In this document: positions 55,432 through 64,000 of the stretch, one piece after another | How the letters are laid out: each line of letters starts with the position of its first letter | How positions within the stretch are numbered: position 1 is the stretch's first letter | Assembly: GCF_000689255.1 (NCBI RefSeq) | Contig: NZ_HG964446.1 | Location: 1,689,191 to 1,753,190 of the forward strand | DNA from: Mycobacterium triplex | GTDB taxonomy: Bacteria; Actinomycetota; Actinomycetes; Mycobacteriales; Mycobacteriaceae | Direction: 5' to 3' | DNA: 64,000 nucleotides | Program-made: the position numbers and the translations under genes | The notes under the pieces: generated by a model | What the model was told of the DNA's origin: nothing | Seen by the model: the letters and a program-made list of their open reading frames with translations, nothing else | Database searches by the model: none

Positions 55432-57014
55432 ACACCGACGCGCACCCGCGCGCTGCGCTGACCGTCCGGGGATGGCTGTTCCTCGTCTTGTTGAGCATGG
55501 GCTTGCTGGTGCTCGCCGGTGCGGTGGCCGGCGCGCTGCTGCTGAATCGCTTCGACGACGTATCGCACGGCCTGAGCGAAGAGATTCAGCCCGCGCGGGT
55601 GGCCGCTTTCGGGCTGCAGGCGGCGTTGCGCGACCAGGAGACGGGTGTGCGTGGCTACGCGATCGCCGCCGACCGGCAGTTCCTGACGCCCTATTACGAC
55701 GGGCAGCAGGCCGAACACGCAGCGGCCGAGGATATCCGGCGGTTGGTCGGTCACCGGGTGGACCTGGTCAACGATCTGGACGCGATCGAGCGGGCCGCTG
55801 CCAACTGGCGGGCCAGCTCCGCCGAGCCGCTGATCGCGAGCGTGACGCCGAACGCTCCCGACGTGGTGAGCACCCGGGTCGCCGATCGTGGAAAAGCCGA
55901 ATTCGACCATTTGCGGGGGCTTTTCGATACACAGAATTCCGATCTGGAAGCGGCGTCCGCGCATGCGGCTGACGAATTGAAGGACATCAGGGCTTGGCGG
56001 GACCGGGTGCTCGGCGCGGTCGTACTGGTGTTCTTCGGTCTCGCCATCACATTGGGGTTGCTGACCCGAAGCGCCATCACCCTCCCGCTCGCGGCGCTCG
56101 CCGCGTCGTGCCGGCGGATCACCGAGGGCAACTTCACCGAAACCATCACGCCGCCGCGGCGGCCCAAGGACATCCGTGACATGGCGATCGACGTCGAGAA
56201 CATGCGACAGCGTATCGTTTCGGCGCTCGACGTATCGCGGGCGGCCGGGGCGCGATTGGACGAGCAGACGATAGAATTGAAGCGTTCCAACGCCGAGCTC
56301 GAGCAGTTCGCCTATGTCGCTTCACACGATCTGCAGGAGCCGCTGCGCAAGGTCGCCTCGTTCTGCCAGTTGCTGGAAAAGCGCTACGCCGACCAGCTCG
56401 ACGACCACGGGATCGAATACATCGGCTATGCGGTCGATGGCGCCAAACGCATGCAGGTGCTGATCAACGACCTGCTGACCTTCTCGCGAGTCGGCCGGGT
56501 GGGCAGCAAGCAAACCGAGGTCGAGCTGGACGTGACGCTGGAAGCGGCCATGGGCAACCTCGCGGTCGCCATCGAGGAATCAGGCACCGAGGTGGTGCGC
56601 CCGAGCCGGCCCCTGCCGCGGGTCGTCGGAGACCCGACACTGCTGACCATGTTGTGGCAGAACCTGATTGGCAACGCGATCAAATTCCGTCACGTCGATC
56701 GGCTGCCCCGCATCGTCATCGACTGCGAATTGCGCCGGGATACCGGCGAATGGTTGCTGACCGTGTCGGACAACGGTATCGGAATCGCCGAAGAGTTCAC
56801 CGACAAGGTGTTCGTCATCTTCCAGCGGCTGCACGGCCGCGGGGTGTATCCGGGAACGGGTGTCGGACTGGCGCTGGTGAAGAAGATCGTCGAATACCAC
56901 GACGGCGCAGTCCGGATCGACTCGACCTATACCGACGGAACCCGATTCGAGTTCACGCTTCCGGCCGCCGTGGCCGCAGAACGACCCGCCGCCCTGGAAG
57001 GAGCGCGTCAATGA
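55428..57014 (+). CDS. CHASE3-HAMP sensor histidine kinase
   Basis: A 528-residue membrane kinase. Two membrane helices (about 17-39 and 190-210) flank an extracytoplasmic CHASE3 domain (DQETGVRGYAIAADRQFLTPY). HAMP follows (about 210-265), then HisKA with phospho-acceptor His300 in YVASHDLQEPLRKVASF. The HATPase domain has NLIGNAIKFR, DNGIGIAEEF and GTGVGLALVKKIVEYHDG. The catalytic half resembles phytochrome-type Cph1 kinases, but no chromophore domain is present. It is coupled by ATGA to both neighbours, giving a phosphatase-kinase-regulator operon. Confidence 0.92.
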   Translation: MNTDAHPRAALTVRGWLFLVLLSMGLLVLAGAVAGALLLNRFDDVSHGLSEEIQPARVAAFGLQAALRDQETGVRGYAIAADRQFLTPYYDGQQAEHAAAEDIRRLVGHRVDLVNDLDAIERAAANWRASSAEPLIASVTPNAPDVVSTRVADRGKAEFDHLRGLFDTQNSDLEAASAHAADELKDIRAWRDRVLGAVVLVFFGLAITLGLLTRSAITLPLAALAASCRRITEGNFTETITPPRRPKDIRDMAIDVENMRQRIVSALDVSRAAGARLDEQTIELKRSNAELEQFAYVASHDLQEPLRKVASFCQLLEKRYADQLDDHGIEYIGYAVDGAKRMQVLINDLLTFSRVGRVGSKQTEVELDVTLEAAMGNLAVAIEESGTEVVRPSRPLPRVVGDPTLLTMLWQNLIGNAIKFRHVDRLPRIVIDCELRRDTGEWLLTVSDNGIGIAEEFTDKVFVIFQRLHGRGVYPGTGVGLALVKKIVEYHDGAVRIDSTYTDGTRFEFTLPAAVAAERPAALEGARQ

Positions 57015-57451
57015 CACCCGCCAGCAGAGCAATCGAGATCCTGTTGGTCGAGGACGACGCGGGAGACGAACTCATCACGCGGGAGGCCTTGGAGCACAAC
57101 AAGTTCCAGAACCGGCTGCACGTCGCGCACGACGGCGAAGAGGGCCTGGACTTTCTCTACAAGCGGGGTCGATTCGAAGGCGCGCCACGACCGGATCTCA
57201 TCCTGCTGGATCTGAACCTGCCCAAGTACGACGGTCGCCAGCTGCTGGAGAAGGTGAAGTCCGACGCCGATCTGGCGCGCATCCCGGTCGTCGTGCTCAC
57301 CACGTCCGCGGCGGAGGAAGACATCCTGCGCAGCTACAAGCTGCACGCCAACGCCTATGTCGCCAAGCCGGTCGACCTCGACCAATTCATCAGTGCGGTG
57401 CGGCAGATCGACGAGTTCTTCCTTCAGGTTGTTCGGCTGCCGGGCGTGTAG
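57011..57451 (+). CDS. single-domain response regulator (Rcp1-like)
   Basis: A 146-residue receiver-only protein. Acidic pocket EDD (14-16), phospho-acceptor Asp67 in LILLDLNLPKYDG, and Lys119 in AYVAKPVD are all present. It matches the Rcp1 class that pairs with Cph1-type kinases, including the insertion KRGRFEGAPRPDLIL. It has no output domain and may compete with the REC-PP2C protein for phosphate from the shared kinase. Its last 62 bases overlap the 3' end of the SulP-carbonic anhydrase gene on the other strand. Confidence 0.91.
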   Translation: MTPASRAIEILLVEDDAGDELITREALEHNKFQNRLHVAHDGEEGLDFLYKRGRFEGAPRPDLILLDLNLPKYDGRQLLEKVKSDADLARIPVVVLTTSAAEEDILRSYKLHANAYVAKPVDLDQFISAVRQIDEFFLQVVRLPGV

Positions 57452-59684
57452 GTTCTTCGGGGCACACGATGCCGCGCGGAGTCACCTCGTAGACCCGGGT
57501 GGTCGCGATGTCGAAGAAGATGCCTTCCACCTGGATGTCGCCGGAGGAGACCGCGGCGGCCAACATCGGGTGGCGGATCAGCCTTTCCAGTTGGACAGCG
57601 ACATTCACGATGCTCAGCTGGTCGATCTCCGAGTATCCGACGGCTTCGGCGCTCGCCCGGGCCGGATGGTGGTCCCCGTAGGCGTCCAGACTCGCACGGC
57701 CGTATTCCAGCCACTGACCCATCGGGGTGGCGGCTTGATCGGGGGTCTCCTCGAGAAGCACCTTCATGGCGGCACACGACGAATGTCCGCAGATGACCAC
57801 CGAACGCACACCCAGCTGGCTCGCGGCGAATTCCAGTGCGGCGTCGACCGATCGGTCGTTCGCGTCGGTCGGCACCAGGTTGCCGAAGTTTCGGACGGTG
57901 TACAGGTCGCCGGGGCCGCTGGCGGTGATGACGTTCGGCAGGATCCGGGAATCCGCGCAGGTGAGGAACAGCGCATAGGGGTCGTGGGCGCCGCCGAGCC
58001 CGGAGATGTGCTGATGCAACACGGCCGAGCCGTTGCGGTGGTACTCGTCGACGCGGTCGAGAATGGAAGCGTCGCCGTCGTTTTGGGTTCTGTTGCGCGC
58101 CGACCGCCACGGCACCAACCCGATCGGATGGGGCGCGAAGTGCCGCTTGGGGGGACTCGCGTGCGCGTTCTGCAGCTTCGCGTCCGTCGTCTCGACGATG
58201 ACGACCACCCCGCCCCGCGCCTCGTGCGCGTGTTGCCAATCCCCGATCGTTTCGGACACCGAGTCGTCGATGTAGTCCGCGTTCAGGTTCAGCGTCACCT
58301 CCGTCCCCTCGGGGACCGACGCGAGAGCCTTTGTCAGGCGCGGTAAAAGCAGAAAGCTCAGCGTGCCGTCGATATCGATGCGCCACTGCTTCGATTCTTC
58401 GTCGCCGATCGGTTGCACCGCAACCGGGGCGCGGGTCACCCTGACCAGTAGGAAGCCGATGGCGACGGCGAGCCCGATGATCACACCTTCCAGCAGATTG
58501 AGGAACACCACCGACAACGTGGTGACGACGTACACAGCGAAATTGCCTGTGCGCCAGGCCAATTTGATATGGGCCAGCTTGATCAACTGGCCGCCGATCA
58601 CGATCAGCAGTCCGGCCAGCGCTGCCTTCGGGATGAGCTCCACCAGTTCGGTGAACAGCGAGGCGAACAGCAGGATCCAAACGCCGTGCAGCACCGCCGA
58701 CATCCGGGTCCGCGCGCCGGCGGCGACGTTGGCCGAGCTGCGCACGATGACACCGGTGATCGGCAGGCCGCCCAGTAAGCCGGACGCCATGTTCGCGGTG
58801 CCCTGTCCGATGATCTCCCGGTCAAAGTTCGTCCGTGGCCCCTTGTGCAGTTTGTCGGCACCGACCGCGCACAGCAGCGACTCGACACTGGCGATCAGGG
58901 CGATCGTCAGGATGCCGACGCCGATGTCCTCGGCCTCGTCGAGCCACGGTATGCCCTTCGGGGAGGCTCCCGAGATGTGCGGCAAGTTGACGGCGTCGAA
59001 GAAGTTGCCCGACAGCGAGATTCGATCGGTGTCCAGCCCCGCCGCCATCGCCAGCGCGGTCGCCGCGACGATGGCCACCAGCGGAGCGGGGATCAGCCGT
59101 ACCTTGGCGGGCAGCCTCGACCACAGCAACAAGATCACGATGACGATGCCACCGGTGATCACCTCGTGCAGTTCGTGGTGCAGAATCCCGTCGGGCAGCG
59201 CCACGAGGTTCTGCCACGCGGAACTATGCGACGAGCCACCGATCAGTACGTGGACCTGTTGCAACATGATCGTGATACCGATGCCGGCCAGCATCGCGTG
59301 CACCACCACCGGCGCAATTGCGAGGGCGGTGCGCGCCAACCGACTCAGGCCGAACGCGACCTGCAACGCGCCCGCACCGATGGTCATCAGGCACAACATC
59401 GGGAAACCGAGGTCATCGATCAGTCCCGCGACCACCACGGTGAGGCCCGCGGCCGGGCCGCTGACCTGAACCGACGACCCGCCGAGTGCACCGGCGACGA
59501 TGCCGCCCACGACCGCGGCGATCAGGCCGGCGGCCAGCGGGGCCCCGGAAGCGATCGCGATGCCGAGCGAAAGCGGTAGGGCCACAAGGAAGACGACGAG
59601 CGATGCGGGTATGTCGTGGCGCAGATTGTCCAGAAGCGACCCGGATTTGGCCGCTGCTACGACATTGCTTGTGGGCGCATTCAT
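57390..59684 (-). CDS. SulP anion transporter fused to beta-carbonic anhydrase (Rv3273-like)
   Basis: A 764-residue fusion. Residues about 20-430 are a SulP transporter with 10-12 membrane helices (SLVVFLVALPLSLGIAIASGAPLAAGLIAAVVGG shows the family start), and a STAS-like linker runs to about 515. The C-terminal carbonic anhydrase (about 540-740) has the zinc ligands in LTCADSRI (Cys) and VICGHSSCAAM (His and Cys). The fusion suggests bicarbonate uptake coupled to interconversion with CO2. The start ATG at 59684 is one of two close ATGs. The 3' end overlaps the response regulator gene. Confidence 0.92.
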   Translation of the reverse strand: MNAPTSNVVAAAKSGSLLDNLRHDIPASLVVFLVALPLSLGIAIASGAPLAAGLIAAVVGGIVAGALGGSSVQVSGPAAGLTVVVAGLIDDLGFPMLCLMTIGAGALQVAFGLSRLARTALAIAPVVVHAMLAGIGITIMLQQVHVLIGGSSHSSAWQNLVALPDGILHHELHEVITGGIVIVILLLWSRLPAKVRLIPAPLVAIVAATALAMAAGLDTDRISLSGNFFDAVNLPHISGASPKGIPWLDEAEDIGVGILTIALIASVESLLCAVGADKLHKGPRTNFDREIIGQGTANMASGLLGGLPITGVIVRSSANVAAGARTRMSAVLHGVWILLFASLFTELVELIPKAALAGLLIVIGGQLIKLAHIKLAWRTGNFAVYVVTTLSVVFLNLLEGVIIGLAVAIGFLLVRVTRAPVAVQPIGDEESKQWRIDIDGTLSFLLLPRLTKALASVPEGTEVTLNLNADYIDDSVSETIGDWQHAHEARGGVVVIVETTDAKLQNAHASPPKRHFAPHPIGLVPWRSARNRTQNDGDASILDRVDEYHRNGSAVLHQHISGLGGAHDPYALFLTCADSRILPNVITASGPGDLYTVRNFGNLVPTDANDRSVDAALEFAASQLGVRSVVICGHSSCAAMKVLLEETPDQAATPMGQWLEYGRASLDAYGDHHPARASAEAVGYSEIDQLSIVNVAVQLERLIRHPMLAAAVSSGDIQVEGIFFDIATTRVYEVTPRGIVCPEEPTRPAAEQPEGRTRRSAAPH

Positions 59685-59908
59685 AAGTCGACTACTCCAA
59701 CGGTTAGGAAGTCGGCGAGCGGCTATCCGCTACCGCGGGCTTACGACCCTTTATGACCGGTAGAACGGCGCGTGTCAATCGCGCGCCCGCCGGCCCTGGC
59801 AACCAAGGCAAGTCAGTTGGGCGAACGACGAGACGTTGTGCCGCCTGCGGCTAACTCGTGTGGGAAGCCTTCCATGACTGCTCGATTGCCGGGATAAGCC
59901 CGCACGGA

Positions 59909-59990
59909 TTCATCGACAACTCAAAGAAACACAGGTGTCGGTGTTCGACAACAACTCGTTTCATCGGCGATTCAAAGAAACCCGGGTCGC
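59909..59990. repeat. imperfect direct repeat in the 310-bp gap upstream of the SulP gene
   Basis: The gap 59685-59994 holds no convincing gene. It contains two related 32-base units at 59909-59940 and 59960-59991 (offset 51 bases) sharing TTCATCG and TCAAAGAAAC, with about 25 of 32 positions identical. They lie more than 220 bases upstream of the SulP start and just after the CoA-transferase stop. They may be regulator sites or remnants of a small duplication. Confidence 0.55.
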
Positions 59991-59994
59991 GAAA

Positions 59995-61185
59995 TCAGGA
60001 CTCGGCCAGAAACATGTCGTTGTGCTGGCCCGGAGCGGGTGGGGGCTCGGCCGCGGCCGCATCGAAGCTCGAGTAGCGGGCCGGAGTGCGGATCACCGTG
60101 ATTTCATCGTCACCGCTGCCGACCGTCAGCGCCAGTTCGTTTTCGGCGAACAGCGCGGTGTCGACCACCTGTTTCCAGGTGTAGGCCAGGCAGGCCATCA
60201 AGCCGCCCGCTTGCAGCAGCTGAACCCATTCGGCGGCGGTCTTGGCGGCCAGCGCCTTCTCGAGTTCCTCGGTCAACTCGGGGTAGTTCATGGCGCGGGA
60301 GCGTTGATCGATGAACCGCTCGTCTTCCAACATGTCGGGGCGGCCGATGATCTCGCACAGCTTCGCCCAGTGCTTGGGCACATACGCACTGATCACCAGA
60401 TACCCGTCCGATGCCTTGAATGCGTCCGACGGCTGGGTGGCGAAGCCAACTCCCTTGCGCTTCTTGGTAGTTGGCGCCGAGTCCGGTTTCGGCTCGGGTT
60501 GCTCGGTGGGCTTGTTCAGGTGAATCGTGAGCTGACTGGCCTGCAAACCCACCGCGACGTCGTACATCGCGACCCGGACCACGTCTGCCACACCGTGGCG
60601 CTCGCGGTTGAGCAGCGCGGCCAGCACCGCCTGGGCCAACACGTGGCCGCTGGCGGCGTCGACCAGCTGGAACGGGATGATTTGCGGTTTACCGCTCGGC
60701 GTGGGCATTCCGGTGGTCATGCCCGACTCGGCGGCAACCATCAGGTCGACGCCCGGCCGGCTGCCTTCCGGGCCGTTGCCGCCGTATGCGGACAGGCGCG
60801 CATAGATGAGCTTCGGGTTGCGGGACCGTAACTCGTTGGGGCCCAGTCCCATACGCTCCATCACTCCGGGGCGAAACCCCTCGAGCACGACGTCGGCCGT
60901 GTCGACCAGCCGCAAGATCTGTTGTTTGGCTTCGTCGTTGGTAAGGTCCACCGCCACCGACTTCTTGCCCCGGTTGTGGGGCAAAAACAGGGTCGGCAGC
61001 GGCGGCCGGCCGGGCAGCACCGCGACGATCTGCCGGGCCGCCTCGCCGTCGGGTGCCTCGACCTTGATGACCTCGGCGCCGAGGTCGGCCATGATCTGTC
61101 CTGCCAGCGGCCCGGCGATGTTCTGCGTGAAGTCGAGAACCCGGTATCCGTCAAGTGGCTTGGGCGGCTGGCTGTTTGGCATCAT
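59995..61185 (-). CDS. class III CoA transferase (CaiB/BaiF family, Rv3272-like)
   Basis: A 396-residue family III CoA transferase. Signatures are the N-terminal GYRVLDFTQNIAGPLAGQIMADLGAEVIKVEAPDGEAAR, PHNRGKKSVAVDLTNDEAK, and the catalytic Asp in RPGVDLMVAAESG. It moves CoA between carboxylic acids; the substrate is unknown. Two adjacent ATGs (61185, 61182) follow a GAGGAAGG ribosome-binding site. It lies 13 bases after the methyltransferase stop and may be co-transcribed with it. Confidence 0.91.
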   Translation of the reverse strand: MMPNSQPPKPLDGYRVLDFTQNIAGPLAGQIMADLGAEVIKVEAPDGEAARQIVAVLPGRPPLPTLFLPHNRGKKSVAVDLTNDEAKQQILRLVDTADVVLEGFRPGVMERMGLGPNELRSRNPKLIYARLSAYGGNGPEGSRPGVDLMVAAESGMTTGMPTPSGKPQIIPFQLVDAASGHVLAQAVLAALLNRERHGVADVVRVAMYDVAVGLQASQLTIHLNKPTEQPEPKPDSAPTTKKRKGVGFATQPSDAFKASDGYLVISAYVPKHWAKLCEIIGRPDMLEDERFIDQRSRAMNYPELTEELEKALAAKTAAEWVQLLQAGGLMACLAYTWKQVVDTALFAENELALTVGSGDDEITVIRTPARYSSFDAAAAEPPPAPGQHNDMFLAES

Positions 61186-61198
61186 TGGGGCCTTCCTC

Positions 61199-62113
61199 TT
61201 ACCCTGCCTTGTGCAAAACTGCGGTGCAGTAGTAGTTCTTGGCGAACGGGGCGTCGTCGCCGTCGGGCTGTTGCGGTAATCCGTTGTCGGCCAACAGCTG
61301 ATTCAGCGGGGTACTGACCGGCTGCCAGCCGCGGTCCCGCAGATACGCGGCCGCGTCGTTGCGCTCGCCGGGAAAGCCCAGATCGTCGAGTACGACGTCG
61401 AGCCCGTTATCCCGCCACCGTTGGCTGGCGCCGTTCAACGCATTCTGGTTGGAGCCGGTGTTGATGAAAATCTCGGCCACCAGCCGGCTCTTGTCGGCGG
61501 ACAGCGCGGTGATGTTGTCCAGCAAGCGATCCTGCGCGTCGGGCGGCAGGAAGCCGAGTAGTCCCTCGGCGGCCCAGGCGGCGGGTTGGCCGGTATCGAA
61601 GCCGGCCTGCTTGAGTGCCGACGGCCAGTCGTGGCGCAGGTCGACCGCGACGGCGCGGATCTCGGCGGTGGGCTTCGCACCGAGCGCCTCGATCGTCGTG
61701 GTCTTGAACTCGATGACTTCCGGCTGGTCGATCTCGAACACCGTCGTGCCCGGCGTCCACGGCAGTCGGTACCCGCGTGCGTCCAGGCCGGAGGCCAAGA
61801 TGACGACCTGGCGAAGACCCGCCGCCGCGGCATCGGCGAAGAACGCGTCGATGTAGCGCGTGCGCGCGGCCAGTAGGTCGGTCATCCGTTGCATGCCCCA
61901 GGGCGCGCCGGGCTCGTCGACGTCGGCGGCGTCGATCTCGGCGTTGGCCCACCGGGTGAAGAAGTCGACGCCCACGGCGCGCACCAGCGGCTCGGCGAAC
62001 GGGTCGTCGATCAGTTCGTCCTTGGTGGCCCGGGCCCGTCCGGCGGCCACCATGGTGGCGGTGGCTCCCACGCTCGTCGCCAGGTCCCAGGTGTCGTTGT
62101 CGCTGCGTGCCAC
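61199..62113 (-). CDS. SAM-dependent methyltransferase (TIGR00027 family), paralogue 3
   Basis: A 304-residue member of the same methyltransferase family as 41417-42346 and 42491-43396. It shows [48 protein letters not shown], the SAM loop [32 protein letters not shown] and [21 protein letters not shown]. The start is GTG at 62113. It occupies the position of Rv3271c, a membrane protein in M. tuberculosis, so this is a replacement or insertion at a conserved site. Substrate unknown. Confidence 0.88.
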   Translation of the reverse strand: MARSDNDTWDLATSVGATATMVAAGRARATKDELIDDPFAEPLVRAVGVDFFTRWANAEIDAADVDEPGAPWGMQRMTDLLAARTRYIDAFFADAAAAGLRQVVILASGLDARGYRLPWTPGTTVFEIDQPEVIEFKTTTIEALGAKPTAEIRAVAVDLRHDWPSALKQAGFDTGQPAAWAAEGLLGFLPPDAQDRLLDNITALSADKSRLVAEIFINTGSNQNALNGASQRWRDNGLDVVLDDLGFPGERNDAAAYLRDRGWQPVSTPLNQLLADNGLPQQPDGDDAPFAKNYYCTAVLHKAG

Positions 62114-62215
62114 GGACGTGCCCCTTCCGCCGATTACTGGTTAGACAGAATAACGATACGGTCTCGCGACCGTTCGGCGTCCCCGGCTCCGGGACCGCTC
62201 AAACACCAGAACAGG

Positions 62216-64000
62216 TCAGTCCAGGCGGTAGCGGATCAGCCGAGAACTGTTGGCCACCACCGCAACCGACGAAGCGTTGTGCAGGATCGCGGCCAGCACG
62301 GGGGACAGGGCCCCGCCCGCGCCGATGATCAGCCCGGCGGCGTTGACGGCGATCGACATGCCGTAGTTCTCCCGGATCACGTCGACAGCCCGGGCGCCGA
62401 GATCGCGGATGTCGAGCAGGCGATGCAGATCGTCGTTGGCCAGCGCCACGTCTGCGGTCTCGACCGCGACGTCGGTTCCGGCCAGCCCCATGGCGATCCC
62501 GATGTCGGCGGCCGCCAGCGCCGGGGCATCGTTGATGCCGTCGCCGACCATGCCGACGACGAAGCCCTCGCCCTGTAGCTCGCGCACCACCTCGAGCTTG
62601 TCCTCCGGCATCACCTCGGCACGCCATTCGTCGATGCCCAGTTCGCCCGCGACCACCTGCGCGATGTCCGGGTGGTCGCCGGTGAGCATCACGATGCGGC
62701 GAATCCCGTTGGCCCGCAACTTGTTCAGCACCTCAGCGGCCTCGGGGCGGACTTCGTCACGCAGGCTGATCAGCCCGACCAGGGTGCCGTCCACCGCCAG
62801 GAGCAGCGGCGTCTCGGCCTGCCGGCGCAGCTTGTCGACCCAGTCCTTGGCCTTCTTGGACACCTTGACCCGCTCGGACTGCAGCAGCGAAGGGCTGCCC
62901 AGCAGCAGGGTGCGGCCGTCGGCCCAGGTCCGCATGCCCAGCCCGACCAGCACCTCGCACTCCTCGTGCGGCGGGATGCTGATGTGGCGCTCCTCGGTGG
63001 AGCGGATCACGGCTTCGGCCAGCGGATGCCGGGAGTGGATCTCCGAGCTGGCCGCATACGCGAGTACCTGCTCTGGTTGCCAATCGGAATGCATGGCAAC
63101 GATATTCGTGACAACCGGCCGACCGACGGTCAGCGTGCCGGTCTTGTCGAACACGATCGCGTCGACCCGGCCCGCCTGCTCGAGGTGCGATCCGCCCTTG
63201 ATCAGGATGCCGCGGCGCGCGCCGTTGCCGATCGCGGCGCTGATCGCGGTCGGGGTGGCCAGGCCCACCGCGCAGGGGCAGGCGATCAACAGCATGGTCA
63301 TCGCACGCCGGACGTCGCCGGTGATCGCCAGCGTGATCGCCGACACGACGAACGAGGTGGGAACGAAACGGCGCGAGAAGTTTTCGCCGACCGTCTGGAT
63401 GGGCGCGCGGTCGTGCTGCGCCTCCTCGACGCGGGTGATGATGCGCCCGATGGCGGTCTGGTTGCCGACGGCCCGCGCGCGCACCACGACGCGCCCACGC
63501 ACCACGACCGAGCCGGCGTGCACGTGGGTTCCCACGCCGACGCTGACCGGCAGGTTCTCACCGGTGATCGCGGATTGGTTGACGACGGCCTCGCCGTCGA
63601 CGACTTCGCCGTCGACCGGGATGGCGACGTGGTCGTGCACCACCACCTCGTCGCCGATCTCGACGCTGTCGATGGGCACCTGGATCTCGGTGCCGGATTG
63701 TGGTCCGTCAACGAGCCGGATCCATGCCGTGTCCTGGCTGCCGCGCAGCAGTTCCGATATGGCCCGCCGGGTCCGTCGCAATGTCAGATCTTGAAGGTAC
63801 TCACCGATATTCAGCAGCCACAGCACAGTCAGGGCGACCACGTTCTCGCGCAGGATCAGGCTCGCGACTGTCGCGGCCGAGACCAGCGCGTCCGTGCCGG
63901 CCTTGCCGGATCGCAGTGAACGCAGCGCGCCGCGCAGGAACGGGTAGCCGGTGAAGATCGTGACGCCGGTGGCGACCACCCGGCCGCTCGGGCCGAGCAG
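62216..64000 (-). CDS. ctpC: metal-transporting P1B-type ATPase CtpC, 5' end beyond window
   Basis: 594 residues are visible; the N-terminus lies beyond the right edge. The M. tuberculosis protein has about 718. The actuator-domain motif reads NQSAITGENLPVSVG. The membrane metal motif is CPC (LLIACPCAVGLATP), the phosphorylation site DKTGTLTVGRP, and the hinge MVGDGINDAPALAAADIGIAMG. C-terminal helices end NSSRLIRYRLD. CtpC of M. tuberculosis has been linked to manganese and zinc transport. It follows Rv3272 in the conserved order. Confidence 0.93.
   Translation of the reverse strand: MLGPSGRVVATGVTIFTGYPFLRGALRSLRSGKAGTDALVSAATVASLILRENVVALTVLWLLNIGEYLQDLTLRRTRRAISELLRGSQDTAWIRLVDGPQSGTEIQVPIDSVEIGDEVVVHDHVAIPVDGEVVDGEAVVNQSAITGENLPVSVGVGTHVHAGSVVVRGRVVVRARAVGNQTAIGRIITRVEEAQHDRAPIQTVGENFSRRFVPTSFVVSAITLAITGDVRRAMTMLLIACPCAVGLATPTAISAAIGNGARRGILIKGGSHLEQAGRVDAIVFDKTGTLTVGRPVVTNIVAMHSDWQPEQVLAYAASSEIHSRHPLAEAVIRSTEERHISIPPHEECEVLVGLGMRTWADGRTLLLGSPSLLQSERVKVSKKAKDWVDKLRRQAETPLLLAVDGTLVGLISLRDEVRPEAAEVLNKLRANGIRRIVMLTGDHPDIAQVVAGELGIDEWRAEVMPEDKLEVVRELQGEGFVVGMVGDGINDAPALAAADIGIAMGLAGTDVAVETADVALANDDLHRLLDIRDLGARAVDVIRENYGMSIAVNAAGLIIGAGGALSPVLAAILHNASSVAVVANSSRLIRYRLD

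Overview
This window is high-GC mycobacterial DNA, most likely from a slow-growing non-tuberculous Mycobacterium; the species cannot be fixed from the sequence alone. From about 6.8 kb to the right edge the gene order follows the Mycobacterium tuberculosis block Rv3311 to Rv3270: Rv3311-like, sapM, upp, pmmB, deoD, amiB1, amiA1, Rv3304, lpdA, glpD2, Rv3300c, atsB, lpqC, nei, lhr, TetR, pcd, Rv3292, lrpA, lat, Rv3289c, usfY, rsbW, sigF, accA3, Rv3284, sseA, maf, accE5, accD5, birA, Rv3278c, Rv3277, purK, purE, fadE25, Rv3273, Rv3272 and ctpC. Compared with that order (from memory), phoY1 and Rv3294c are missing. Extra genes include a cutinase, small secreted proteins, three SAM-methyltransferase paralogues, a class C beta-lactamase-like hydrolase, a KstD-like flavoprotein and a three-gene signalling module.

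The left 6.8 kb is accessory. It holds a small secreted protein, a complete IS110-family element (about 270-1528), a PPE gene, a GntR regulator divergent from a bicupin dioxygenase-like gene with an operator overlapping a strong promoter, and two paralogous BatA-like VWA membrane proteins arranged tail to tail.

The strongest observation is in the IS110 element. Its non-coding end, upstream of the transposase start, can be read as a complete bridge RNA. It has two stem-closed loops. The first carries a 9-nt and an 11-nt guide matching the left and right flanking target DNA. The second carries two 7-nt guides matching the two ends of the element. The right end of the element also carries a TTGACA hexamer and the Shine-Dalgarno of the downstream secreted-protein gene.

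The middle of the window contains nucleotide salvage (upp, pmmB, deoD), amidohydrolases, the LpdA/GlpD2 oxidoreductases, a sulfatase and DNA repair genes (nei, and an lhr helicase broken by a one-base insertion). It also holds a lysine catabolic cluster: lat, pcd and a DUF1338 2-oxoadipate dioxygenase, with LrpA between them. Next come the SigF stress operon, with a STAS-domain gene convergent on sigF, and the biotin-dependent acyl-CoA carboxylase set (accA3, accD5, accE5, birA).

The right end contains purine synthesis genes (purK-purE), fadE25, an overlapping REC-PP2C phosphatase / CHASE3 histidine kinase / response regulator operon, a SulP transporter-carbonic anhydrase fusion, a CoA transferase, and a metal P-type ATPase cut by the window edge. 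No tRNA, rRNA or CRISPR array was seen. Names taken from M. tuberculosis rest on remembered homology and gene order, not on a database search.
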